Below, piece by piece: positions 23,721 to 31,502 of a DNA stretch of 39,240 bases. Position 1 is the first letter of the stretch, and each line of letters begins with the position of its first letter. This DNA comes from Clostridia bacterium (GTDB lineage Bacteria > Bacillota > Clostridia > Oscillospirales > CAG-272). The DNA lies in the NCBI GenBank assembly GCA_017935225.1, contig JAGBIA010000127.1, positions 1-39,240 on the forward strand, given 5' to 3'. The notes beneath the pieces are model-generated. The model ran no database searches. It saw only the letters and a list, made by a program, of their open reading frames with translations, and was not told the origin of the DNA. Both the position numbers and the translations under genes were made by a program.

Positions 23721-23805
23721 GCGAGAGTGGCGGAACTGGCAGACGCGCACGTTTGAGGGGCGTGTAGTTCACACTGTACGGGTTCAAGTCCCGTTTCTCG
23801 CACCA
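23721..23805 (+). tRNA. tRNA-Leu (GAG)
   Basis: Class II tRNA: acceptor GCGAGAG/TTCTCGC, D arm with AACTGGCAGA, anticodon stem CACGT/GCGTG with loop TTGAGGG (anticodon GAG, reading CUC/CUU), a long variable arm (TAGT-TCAC-ACTG), T arm ACGGG/CCCGT, discriminator A and an encoded CCA. Confidence 0.95.
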
Positions 23806-23809
23806 AATC

Positions 23810-23846
23810 AAAAGAACGGCATCAAAGATGCCGTTCTTTTGGTTTT
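23810..23846 (+). terminator. Terminator of tRNA-Leu
   Basis: A 14-bp perfect stem (23810-23823 with 23827-23840, AAA loop) followed by GGTTTT. It starts 5 bases after the tRNA and may also help stop the convergent aromatic operon. Confidence 0.88.
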
Positions 23847-23859
23847 ATACGAACTAACT

Positions 23860-23901
23860 GACGCTGAACCCCTTCGACCGCCAGGTCGGATGCTTAGCGT
23901 C
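23860..23901 (-). terminator. Structured element after queH
   Basis: Outer arms GACGCT/AGCGTC (23860-23865, 23896-23901) enclose a CGACC-GCCA-GGTCG hairpin (23875-23888). On the minus strand no T-tract follows, so this is not a standard intrinsic terminator. It lies 14 bases after the aromatic operon's last stop and may shape its 3' end. Confidence 0.35.
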
Positions 23902-23914
23902 TCTTTACTTTTTC

Positions 23915-24541
23915 TCACTTTTTCTTCTCTGCCGCTTTTTTTGAAAACTCGCAACCGCAATAGTCTTGTCGGTAGAGCGAATAGATCTCGGAGAGCTCGC
24001 AGGAACGCTTGTATCCGTTCTTTTTCTTGAAATCCGAGTAGAGATACGCAACGCCGTACTCTTCGGATAGCTCCTTGCCGATAGAATTGAGCCATTCGGC
24101 GTTCTTATAGGGGCTTATCGAGAGAGTGGTGCAAAAATAGTCAAATCCGCCGCGCTTTGCTATATCCGCCGTACTGCGCAGGCGGAGCTTGTAGCAATCG
24201 TAGCAGCGCTCGCCGCCCTCGTCAAGCGCCTCTCTGCCGCGCGAGATAGCCTCAAACTCGCTCGGGTCATAGTAGGCGGCGAAGAGCTTTACCTCGCTTG
24301 GAAGCGGCATCTCGCCGATAAGACGGCGAAGCTCGTCCTCTCGGAACTTGAATTCCTCTGCGGGTGAGATATTCGGGTTGTAAAAATAGAGAGTTATATC
24401 GAAAAAGCTTGAAAGATACTCAAGCACGTAGCTCGAGCAGGGCGCGCAGCACGCGTGAAGCAAAAGGCTTTTGCGCTGACCGCTCTTTTTTATTTTCGCT
24501 ATTTCTTCCTCAAGTAAAAGGCTGTAATTTATCTTATTCAT
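23915..24541 (-). CDS. queH: Epoxyqueuosine reductase QueH
   Basis: 208 residues. The family hallmark HACCAPC (29-35) is followed by ERCYDCY (111-117, Cys113/Cys116) and a C-terminal QDYCGCEFS (192-200, Cys195/Cys197). These are the cysteines for the iron-sulfur cluster and redox pair of the DUF208/QueH family, which replaces QueG. It reduces epoxyqueuosine in tRNA to queuosine in the last step of queuosine synthesis. It begins 4 bases after the winged-helix gene, at the 3' end of the aromatic operon. tRNA-Tyr is one of the four queuosine-bearing tRNAs, so cotranscription with Tyr synthesis is suggestive but unproven. Confidence 0.92.
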   Translation of the reverse strand: MNKINYSLLLEEEIAKIKKSGQRKSLLLHACCAPCSSYVLEYLSSFFDITLYFYNPNISPAEEFKFREDELRRLIGEMPLPSEVKLFAAYYDPSEFEAISRGREALDEGGERCYDCYKLRLRSTADIAKRGGFDYFCTTLSISPYKNAEWLNSIGKELSEEYGVAYLYSDFKKKNGYKRSCELSEIYSLYRQDYCGCEFSKKAAEKKK

Positions 24542-24545
24542 ACAC

Positions 24546-24818
24546 TCACATACACGGATTTATTCCGTAAAGATTATTTTTGAAGCAAACGAGCTTTCTT
24601 CCGCTGATGCTCTGCGCCTTGCGGTTGATCGCGCTTATATGCACTGCCACGTTCTGACGGCTGACACCCTCGTTCAGCAGAGAGCAGAGAAGCTCCGCGC
24701 TCGCCTCACCTCTCTCTGTGATAAGCGTGAGGAGCTTATTCTCTGTCGGTGTGAGGCGGAGCGGATATCCGAGCAGAAAGACTCCGCCCTTTTCGATTAC
24801 AAGAAATCTCTCCTGCAT
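24546..24818 (-). CDS. Stand-alone OmpR/PhoB-type winged-helix protein
   Basis: 90 residues from the ATG at 24818, one base after the aroQ stop. A start 13 codons earlier would overlap aroQ and add residues outside the fold. GGVFLLGYPLRLTPTENKLLTLI (11-33 region) is the classic opening of an OmpR/PhoB effector domain. SRQNVAVHISAINRKAQ (53-69) is the recognition-helix region, and LVCFKNNLYGI the wing. There is no receiver domain, so it is not a standard response regulator. No clear ribosome site; coupling to aroQ is assumed. It could bind DNA in the aromatic operon or be an unrelated remnant. Confidence 0.7.
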   Translation of the reverse strand: MQERFLVIEKGGVFLLGYPLRLTPTENKLLTLITERGEASAELLCSLLNEGVSRQNVAVHISAINRKAQSISGRKLVCFKNNLYGINPCM

Positions 24819-24819
24819 A

Positions 24820-25239
24820 TCAGGCAAAATACTCAAGCGCTTGCTTGTAGCCTTCAAAGCCGAGACCTGCGATGGTCTTCTTAGCTACGAGCGAGACGAA
24901 GGAATGTCTTCTGAACTCCTCGCGCGAGTTGACATCGGACAGATGCACCTCGACTGTGGGGATACCTACCGCCTTGAGCGCGTCGAGTATAGCCACGCTC
25001 GTGTGGGTGTAGGCGGCGGGATTTATAACGATCCCGTCGTACACTCCGTAAGCCGCCTGGATCACATCGACGATCTCGCCCTCGTGGTTCGACTGGAAGA
25101 GCGTGACCTTGAGCGAGAGCGCATCGGCGCATTCTCGGATATATTTCTGCAGAGCCTCGAAATCCTGCTTGCCGTAGATATCGGGCTCGCGGATGCCGAG
25201 CATATTGAGATTAGGTCCGTTTATGACGAGAATTTTCAT
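24820..25239 (-). CDS. aroQ: 3-dehydroquinate dehydratase, type II
   Basis: 139 residues, standard length. GPNLNMLGIREPDIYG (8-23) contains the catalytic Tyr22, NPAAYTHTS (73-81) the substrate-binding segment, and EVHLSD (97-102) the general acid His99. It forms a dodecamer in known homologues and converts dehydroquinate to dehydroshikimate (step 3 of the shikimate pathway). It overlaps aroE-aroK by 4 bases (ATGA). Confidence 0.96.
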   Translation of the reverse strand: MKILVINGPNLNMLGIREPDIYGKQDFEALQKYIRECADALSLKVTLFQSNHEGEIVDVIQAAYGVYDGIVINPAAYTHTSVAILDALKAVGIPTVEVHLSDVNSREEFRRHSFVSLVAKKTIAGLGFEGYKQALEYFA

Positions 25240-26501
25240 ATCTGCTCCTTTGCTTCGATAAAATTCATAAATCCATCAATGATCGCGTCCGCGGTCAGTT
25301 CTTTGATCTCGGTGCTCTTCTGCGTAACGTCGGCAAACGCGCGGTAGAGGCCTGCGCGCTTTGCGTAGAGAGCTTCAAGCGAGCCTCTCTGCGAGAGCGG
25401 ACGGCCGTCGGTCGCGAGATTTTGAAGCTCGCGCTCGAGGAAAACTATAACTCCGTTCTGGTGGAGCAGGGGATAGTTGCGCTCCTGCGTTACGACACCG
25501 CCACCTGTTGCGATGACCTTGCCGCTCTGCTTTGCGATCTCGGCGAGCGTCTCGGTTTCCATAAGTCTGAATTTCTCCTCGCCAAGCGTGTTTATCGCCT
25601 CGGCGGGAGTTATGCCGTGCATCCTCTCGAATTCCTCGTCAGAGTCGAGGAACTCGCGTCCGAGCTTCTCGGCGATGATCTTTCCGACCGAGCTCTTGCC
25701 GCATCCGGGCATACCGATAAGAATGAGGTTTGCCGTCTCTGCCGTGATCTTTGAGACGACCTGCTCGATAATTCCTTCTTCGTAACCGTCGCCCGTGAAA
25801 TGCTCAAAGGCTCTTGCCGCCTGAGCGACGAGCATCGAAAGACCGCCGACGGTAACGATGCCGAGCTTTTCTGCCTCAAGCATCAGCGCGGTCTTTGACG
25901 GATTGTAGATCACATCGAACACTGCCTCGCAAGCGGGAAAGTAGGAAAGAGAGGTAGGCGCGACGTTGTTGTTCGGGTACATACCTACGGGAGTCGCGTT
26001 GACCACGATCTGCGCGTCCGAGTGCTTAGCGATATTCTCGGGAGTGTTGTCCTCAATGCCTATGATGACAAGCTCACGCACGTGCTTGTCGCGAAGGAGC
26101 GTGCAAATAGTCGCAGATGCGCCGCCGTTGCCGAAAACGATCGCCTTTTTGCCCTCGACCTCAACGCCCGAGCGCTTGACCATATAGTCAAACCCGAAAT
26201 AATCGGTGTTATATCCGTAAAGTCTGCCATTTCGGCGGACTACCACGTTGACAGCGCCTATGTCGTGCGCCTCTTTGGAGATCTCGTCAAGAAAAGGCAT
26301 AACGTCCTTTTTGTAGGGGATGGTAACGCAGAATGCGTCAAGATCACCGTCCTTTACAAAGCTTCCGACCTCTTCGGGCGCAAGCTCGTAAAGCTCAAAC
26401 GGGTAATCCGCCATCGCGTTATGTATCGGTTTTGAAAAGCTGTGACCGAGCTTCTTGCCAATAAGTCCGCATTTAAGATGCTTGTATCCGTATTTCATCA
26501 T
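25236..26501 (-). CDS. aroE-aroK: Bifunctional shikimate dehydrogenase / shikimate kinase
   Basis: 421 residues with two complete enzymes. Residues 1-250 are AroE: HSFSKPIHNAM (20-30), TIPYKK (60-65; catalytic Lys64), YNTDYFGF (97-104; Asp100), NADP fold FGNGGASAT (123-131), and NATPVGMYP. Residues 257-421 are AroK: P-loop GMPGCGKSS (263-271), FLDSDEEFE (284-292), GGGVV (333-337) and lid GRPLSQRG. It reduces dehydroshikimate and phosphorylates shikimate (steps 4 and 5). The frame is continuous, so this is a true fusion. It overlaps pheA by 4 bases. Confidence 0.95.
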   Translation of the reverse strand: MMKYGYKHLKCGLIGKKLGHSFSKPIHNAMADYPFELYELAPEEVGSFVKDGDLDAFCVTIPYKKDVMPFLDEISKEAHDIGAVNVVVRRNGRLYGYNTDYFGFDYMVKRSGVEVEGKKAIVFGNGGASATICTLLRDKHVRELVIIGIEDNTPENIAKHSDAQIVVNATPVGMYPNNNVAPTSLSYFPACEAVFDVIYNPSKTALMLEAEKLGIVTVGGLSMLVAQAARAFEHFTGDGYEEGIIEQVVSKITAETANLILIGMPGCGKSSVGKIIAEKLGREFLDSDEEFERMHGITPAEAINTLGEEKFRLMETETLAEIAKQSGKVIATGGGVVTQERNYPLLHQNGVIVFLERELQNLATDGRPLSQRGSLEALYAKRAGLYRAFADVTQKSTEIKELTADAIIDGFMNFIEAKEQI

Positions 26502-27643
26502 ATCACCTCGGAGTAAGAGCCAAGATAGGTGAATTCCTCACATTCCTGCTCAAGCTCGGAAAGGAGACTTGCGAGCTTGGGGGAGTATACCGAGGATTCA
26601 AGATCAAAGTAGAACATAAACTCAAAGTCGCGGTCGGGAATAGGTCTCGACTCGAGCTTGATGAGGTTTATTCCGAGTGCGTTGAAGCGCGAGAGTATGC
26701 GGAAGAGCGCACCGGGGCGGTGAGGTGTGACAAGCATTAGCGAGGTACGGTCGGCACCGGGGTATATCTCAAGCTTGTTGGTGATGCAGATAAAGCGGGT
26801 GTGGTTGTTGCCGTTGTCCTGAACTGCACTCGCGATCGCGTCAAGTCCGTACTGAGCAGCACAAGAGCGCGAGGAGAGCGAAGCAACGTCGTCTCTGTCC
26901 GACTCTGCGACCATCTGCGCCGCCTTTGCGGTGTTCGCAACGCGCGTGATCTTCACGTTCTTGCCGAGAGAAGCGAGGAATGACGCGCACTGGCTGATAG
27001 CCTGCTCGTGCGAGAAGATCTCTTTGATCGCTGAGAGCTTCGTACCCTTTTTTGCAAGCAGGCAGTGGTCGATCTTGATGCGCACCGTGCGCACGATCTT
27101 GAAATTCTTGCTGATCATCAGATCATAGACCTTCTTTACAGAGCCTGCCGTGCTGTTTTCTATCGGGATCACGCCATAGCGGCACATTCCCGCCTCGATC
27201 GCCGAGAAAACGCCCTCCCAATTCGAGAAAAAGGTGATGTCGGGGGCAGAGAAGAGACGTTCAGCCGCGATCTGCGAATAAGCACCCTCAACGCCCTGAC
27301 ACGCAATGTTCGCACGCTCGGGGAACATACGCGGAGTCTCGTCGATCGCCTTTACGATCTCGTTATAAAGCTCTGTCGTCTCGCCGAGCTGTTTGTGCTG
27401 ATAGGAGCGCGAGAGCGAGAGGATAGTTGAGTAGAGTGTTCTCGAGTATTCCTCGAATTCCTCGCCCGAGAGCTCGGAGATCTTGGAGAGAAGCGCACGC
27501 TCTCTCGATGCGTCAAGCACGGGCATACCGTGCTCGCGCTTGTATTCGGCAACGCCTGCCGAGCAATTCATACGGCGAATGAAGAGCGAGACGAGCTCGC
27601 GGTCTATTTCGTCGATCTGTTGTCTTAATTCGTTGAGTTCCAT
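26498..27643 (-). CDS. pheA: Chorismate mutase / prephenate dehydratase (P-protein)
   Basis: 381 residues in three parts: AroQ-type chorismate mutase (1-85; ELRQQIDEIDRELVSLFIRR), prephenate dehydratase (about 110-290; GVEGAYSQIAAERLF, IENSTAGSV, and NNHTRF with the catalytic TRF at 282-284), and a C-terminal ACT domain (about 298-381; HRPGALFRILSRF and ESRP at 331-334). It converts chorismate through prephenate to phenylpyruvate. The ESRP motif of the ACT domain indicates feedback inhibition by phenylalanine. Ribosome site AAGGTGAT. It follows aroC by 21 bases. Confidence 0.96.
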   Translation of the reverse strand: MELNELRQQIDEIDRELVSLFIRRMNCSAGVAEYKREHGMPVLDASRERALLSKISELSGEEFEEYSRTLYSTILSLSRSYQHKQLGETTELYNEIVKAIDETPRMFPERANIACQGVEGAYSQIAAERLFSAPDITFFSNWEGVFSAIEAGMCRYGVIPIENSTAGSVKKVYDLMISKNFKIVRTVRIKIDHCLLAKKGTKLSAIKEIFSHEQAISQCASFLASLGKNVKITRVANTAKAAQMVAESDRDDVASLSSRSCAAQYGLDAIASAVQDNGNNHTRFICITNKLEIYPGADRTSLMLVTPHRPGALFRILSRFNALGINLIKLESRPIPDRDFEFMFYFDLESSVYSPKLASLLSELEQECEEFTYLGSYSEVI

Positions 27644-27664
27644 AAGATCACCTTCGTTTTGGGG

Positions 27665-28759
27665 TTAATTATCAAGCAGAAGATCGGTCAAGGCGATCGC
27701 CGCTGCCGCCTCGAAGACGGGGAGCGCGCGTACGACCACACAGGGATCGTGTCTGCCCTTGATAGAGAGCTTGACAGGCTTCATGCTCACCATATCAACG
27801 CTGTCCTGCTCAAGATATATAGACGGAGTCGGCTTCATCGCCGCGCGGAAGACTATCGGCATTCCGCTCGACATACCGCCGAGAATTCCGCCCGCGTTGT
27901 TGGTAGAAGTAAATATCCTCTCACCGTCGGTCACAAAGGGATCGTTATTTTGCGAGCCGCGGAGAGTCGAGCATTCAAAGCCGTTGCCGAATTCGATGCC
28001 CTTGACTGCAGGGATGCCGAAAACTATGCCAGAGATGCAATTTTCAACACCGTCGAACATATGCTCGCCAAGTCCCGCGGGAACACCGAGGATAGCGCAC
28101 TCGACCACACCGCCGACAGAGTCGAGGGAGGTACGTGCCTCTTCTATCTTCTCGCGCATAAGTCTGCCCGCCTCTTCGTCAAGAACGGGGAAGTCCGAGC
28201 GCGAGCGCAATATTTCAAAATCTGCCGTCGATACCTTGGCAAGATCAAAGGGCTTGTCCTTGATGCCGCCGATCGAGTAGAAGTGCGCCGCTATCTCAAT
28301 TCCGCGCGTGCGCAGATACTGCAGGCAAATTCCGCCAACGATGCACATTGGTGCCGTGAGTCTACCCGAGAAATGTCCGCCGCCGCGAAGGTCGACACCC
28401 TCGCCGTATTTCATTTTTGCGGCAAAGTCGGCGTGCGAGGGGCGGGGGATAAATTCAAGATTTGAGTAGTCCGCCGATCTCTGCGAAGTGTTGCGGATGA
28501 TCGCGTGAAGCTTGCTTCCGTCAAGCGTGATATTCTCACCGTCGTCGGTAGCACCGCTGATAAATTCGGGTCTGTCGGGCTCTTTGCGTTGAGTCGACAT
28601 CAGACTCCGTCCGGGTGCGCGGCGCTCCATAAAGTGAAGAAGCTCTGCGCGGTCGACAGTGATGCCGCTCGGAAGTCCCGATACCGTCACTCCGATGCAT
28701 TCGTCGTGCGAGCCGCCGTATATTGATAATTTGAGATTTTTTCCGTAAGTGGTAGCCAT
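27665..28759 (-). CDS. aroC: Chorismate synthase
   Basis: 364 residues from the ATG at 28759, five bases after the flavoprotein stop; no clear ribosome site, so reinitiation is probable. The N-terminus reads YGKNLKLSIYGGSHDECIG (5-23). The family's SHG signature is SHD here, though the catalytic His is kept. RRAPGRSLMSTQRKE, RPSHADF, and RGGGHFSGRLTAPM are canonical. It forms chorismate from EPSP with reduced FMN (step 7). The enzyme needs reduced flavin from elsewhere unless bifunctional, which makes the flavoprotein upstream interesting. Confidence 0.94.
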   Translation of the reverse strand: MATTYGKNLKLSIYGGSHDECIGVTVSGLPSGITVDRAELLHFMERRAPGRSLMSTQRKEPDRPEFISGATDDGENITLDGSKLHAIIRNTSQRSADYSNLEFIPRPSHADFAAKMKYGEGVDLRGGGHFSGRLTAPMCIVGGICLQYLRTRGIEIAAHFYSIGGIKDKPFDLAKVSTADFEILRSRSDFPVLDEEAGRLMREKIEEARTSLDSVGGVVECAILGVPAGLGEHMFDGVENCISGIVFGIPAVKGIEFGNGFECSTLRGSQNNDPFVTDGERIFTSTNNAGGILGGMSSGMPIVFRAAMKPTPSIYLEQDSVDMVSMKPVKLSIKGRHDPCVVVRALPVFEAAAAIALTDLLLDN

Positions 28760-28764
28760 TTTTA

Positions 28765-30156
28765 TTATACCAGCTTTCTGCCCATCAGAACGCCCATTAC
28801 CGACGCCATCATAAGTCCACGTGTCCAACCGCTCGAGTCACCGAGACAGTGGAGTCCCGCTATGTTTGTGTTGAAGTCCGAGTCCATCTTGACTCGGTTG
28901 GAGTAGAACTTCAGCTCGGGCGAGTAGAGAAGAGTCTCGGTCGATGCAAAGCCGGGTACGACGTAATCGACCGCCTGAATGAAGTTTATGATGTTCGTCA
29001 TAGCGCGATAGGGCATAGCCGAGGTGATGTCGCCTGCGACCGCATCGGGAAGCGTGGGGCGCACGTTGGAGCGCGAAAGCTCCTCCTCCCAGGTGCGCTT
29101 GCCGTCGAGAATATCGCCGAAGCGCTGTACCATAATGTGACCGTCGCCAAGCATATTCGTAAGCTCGCCCACCTTTTTCGCGTACGCGATAGGCTGATTG
29201 AAGGGCTCTGCGAAGTTGTGCGAGCAGAGGATCGCGAGGTTGGTGTTGGGAGACTTGAGATCCTTGTAGGAGTGTCCGTTTACCACCGCGAGATCGTTGT
29301 CGTAGTTCTCCTGACTTACAAATCCGCCGGGATTCTGACAGAAGGTGCGCACCTTGTTCTTGAAGGGCTGAGGATAGCCGATGAGCTTCGATTCATAGAG
29401 CACGTTGTTGACGCTCTCCATGATCTCGTTTCGTATCTCAACGCGTACGCCGATGTCGACAGTTCCCGGCAGGTGAGCGATACCGTGCTTTGCGCAAAGC
29501 TCCTCAAGCCAATCCGCACCGCGACGACCTGTCGCGATGACCGTGTGATCAGCAAAGCACTCGAGTTCCTTGCCACCCTCTCGCAGAATAACGCCCTTGC
29601 ACTCGCCGTCCTTGATGATAACGTCGGCGCATTCGCATCCGAATTTGATCTCAACGCCGCCGCGGAGCAGATACTGCTCGATAGCGTAGTAGATCTCCTG
29701 CGCTTTTTCTGTGCCGAGGTGGCGGATAGGGCAGTCGACCAGCTTCAGTCCCGCCTTGATGGCTCTTTTGCGTATCTCCTTGACCTCTTCGTTGTTGCCG
29801 ATGCCCTCAACGTGAGGATCAGCCCCGAAGTCAAGATATATAGAGTCGGTGTAATCTATCATTTCCTGTGCGAAGCTCTCGCCGATAAGCGTGGGAAGGT
29901 CGCCTCCGACCTCATACGAGAGCGAAAGCTTTCCGTCCGAGAACGCGCCCGCGCCCGAAAAACCCGTGGTTATATGGCAATAAGGCTTGCAGGAAACGCA
30001 TTTTTTTGTTTTTGATTTAGGGCAACTGCGATTTTCAATCGCTCTGCCTTTCTCGACTACGAGTATTTTTTTGTCACTTCCGAGCTTCAACATCTCGAGT
30101 GCTGTGAATATTCCCGCAGGACCTGCGCCGATTATTACAACGTCGTATTTTTGCAT
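28765..30156 (-). CDS. COG2509-type FAD-dependent dehydrogenase
   Basis: 463 residues from the ATG at 30156, preceded by AAAGGAAAC. An N-terminal dinucleotide fold, YDVVIIGAGPAGIFTALEML (4-23), is followed by a Cys-rich stretch with CPKSKTKKCVSCKPYC (about 44-59), then GFSGAGAFSDGKLSLS. A second FAD contact, GDSSGWTRGLMMASVMG, is at the C-terminus. COG2509 proteins are uncharacterised NAD(FAD)-using dehydrogenases common in Clostridia. It lies between aroA and aroC with an internal promoter. A role in supplying reduced flavin for AroC is only speculation. Confidence 0.85.
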   Translation of the reverse strand: MQKYDVVIIGAGPAGIFTALEMLKLGSDKKILVVEKGRAIENRSCPKSKTKKCVSCKPYCHITTGFSGAGAFSDGKLSLSYEVGGDLPTLIGESFAQEMIDYTDSIYLDFGADPHVEGIGNNEEVKEIRKRAIKAGLKLVDCPIRHLGTEKAQEIYYAIEQYLLRGGVEIKFGCECADVIIKDGECKGVILREGGKELECFADHTVIATGRRGADWLEELCAKHGIAHLPGTVDIGVRVEIRNEIMESVNNVLYESKLIGYPQPFKNKVRTFCQNPGGFVSQENYDNDLAVVNGHSYKDLKSPNTNLAILCSHNFAEPFNQPIAYAKKVGELTNMLGDGHIMVQRFGDILDGKRTWEEELSRSNVRPTLPDAVAGDITSAMPYRAMTNIINFIQAVDYVVPGFASTETLLYSPELKFYSNRVKMDSDFNTNIAGLHCLGDSSGWTRGLMMASVMGVLMGRKLV

Positions 30157-30202
30157 TATATTTTGTTTCCTTTCATCTGTGATGATAACTTTCCAACAAT
30201 AC

Positions 30203-30231
30203 ATTATATCACAGATATTAAGATATTTCAA
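30203..30231 (-). promoter_or_regulatory. Internal promoter before the COG2509 gene
   Basis: Minus-strand TTGAAA (30226-30231), 17 bases, TATAAT (30203-30208), just after the aroA stop. It would let the flavoprotein, aroC, pheA, aroE-aroK and the distal genes be expressed independently of the leader attenuator. Confidence 0.8.
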
Positions 30232-30234
30232 GTG

Positions 30235-31500
30235 TTATATTATAGATGCCTTGACTTTCAAGGACAGCATATCATCCCAGAAGCGCGGGTAGGATTTCTG
30301 CACCGCCTCCGCGCGCTCTATTGTAACTTCAGATTTTGCTACAGTCGACGCGACCGCCGCGCTCATAGCGATGCGATGATCGCCCCAAGAGTCGACGCAT
30401 CCGCCGCGAAGTGACTCGACGCCGTCGATCATAAGTCCGTCGTTGCTGACTCTGACGGACGCGCCGAGCGCGTTCAGTACCTGCGCGGTCGATTCAAGTC
30501 GGTCGCTTTCTTTCAGTCTCAGCCGCGCCGCACCGTATATCTCCGTGCATCCTTTTGCCACGGATGCGACTGTTGCGAGTATCGGCACGAGGTCGGGGAT
30601 CTGCGACGCATCTATGCGAATAGAGTGGAGCGTGCTCTTTTTTGCGATATACGAGCGGCGCTCGGGAATATATGTGATATCCGCGCCAAATTCGCGCAAA
30701 AGCTCTACGATCTTTGAGTCGCCCTGAGCGGAATTCTGGTCAAGACCGAGTAGCTCGACCTCTCCCGAAAGTACACCGAGCGCGAGCACAAACGCCGCGT
30801 TCGACCAGTCACCCTCGACTGCGATGTGCGTCGGTGTGGAGAGTCTGCCGCCTGCGTTTATCTCAAATCCGCTCTCGGTCTTTATCGGTGCAGCCCCGAA
30901 GAGCGCGAGCGAGTTGCAGGTCATATCAACGTAGGGCGCGGACTCGAGCTTTCCTGTGATCTGTAGCTTTGACGGATGCTCGAGCAGAGAGAGAGCAAAG
31001 AGAAGTCCGCTGACGAACTGCGAGGAAACTCCGCCGTCGATCGAGAAGCTGTCGCCGTTGAGTCTGCCGCTAAGAGTCAGCAGCTCCTTGCCGCTGAGTG
31101 TTATTCCGTGTGCCTCAAGCTCCTCGCGAAGAGGAGAGAGAGGACGCTCGGGCAGTCTGCCGTGAAGCGCAAATCTACCGCCCTTGCCGAGTGCCGCCAC
31201 TATAGGCAGCATAAAGCGCAGAGTTGAGCCGCTCTCGCCGCAGTCAAGCAGGGGAGAGTCTGGGATGCGTTCGCGGTCGATAGGCTCGACGGTATAGCCG
31301 TCGATAGTTCTTTTTATATTCGCGCCGAGAGCTGAAAGACACGCGGCTGTCGCCTCGATGTCGTTATTCGTCTCGGTGCAGATCACGGTCGTGGGGGCAT
31401 CTGCGAATGCCGCACAGATCAGAAGGCGGTGAGCCATTGATTTTGACGCTATCGCGCGCACAGAGCCGCTTGCGACCGATGGAGTAAGTATAGCTTTCAT
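30235..31500 (-). CDS. aroA: 5-enolpyruvylshikimate-3-phosphate synthase
   Basis: 421 residues. SKSMAHRLLICAA (19-31) binds shikimate-3-phosphate; LDCGESGSTLRFM is the PEP loop in the GESGST form often seen in Clostridia; RLRLKESDRL and the final DHRIAMSAA are intact. It joins PEP to shikimate-3-phosphate (step 6). It begins two bases after the aroB stop. Confidence 0.95.
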   Translation of the reverse strand: MKAILTPSVASGSVRAIASKSMAHRLLICAAFADAPTTVICTETNNDIEATAACLSALGANIKRTIDGYTVEPIDRERIPDSPLLDCGESGSTLRFMLPIVAALGKGGRFALHGRLPERPLSPLREELEAHGITLSGKELLTLSGRLNGDSFSIDGGVSSQFVSGLLFALSLLEHPSKLQITGKLESAPYVDMTCNSLALFGAAPIKTESGFEINAGGRLSTPTHIAVEGDWSNAAFVLALGVLSGEVELLGLDQNSAQGDSKIVELLREFGADITYIPERRSYIAKKSTLHSIRIDASQIPDLVPILATVASVAKGCTEIYGAARLRLKESDRLESTAQVLNALGASVRVSNDGLMIDGVESLRGGCVDSWGDHRIAMSAAVASTVAKSEVTIERAEAVQKSYPRFWDDMLSLKVKASII

Positions 31501-31502
31501 AT

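Noticed and set aside
25236..26501. Frameshift or missing stop joining aroE and aroK
   Set aside because: Both domains are complete in one continuous frame with a short linker and no leftover start or stop signals; fused forms occur in bacteria.
28849..30015. 388-codon plus-strand open frame opposite the COG2509 gene
   Set aside because: Antisense of a clear family member, with no recognisable domain or start signal.
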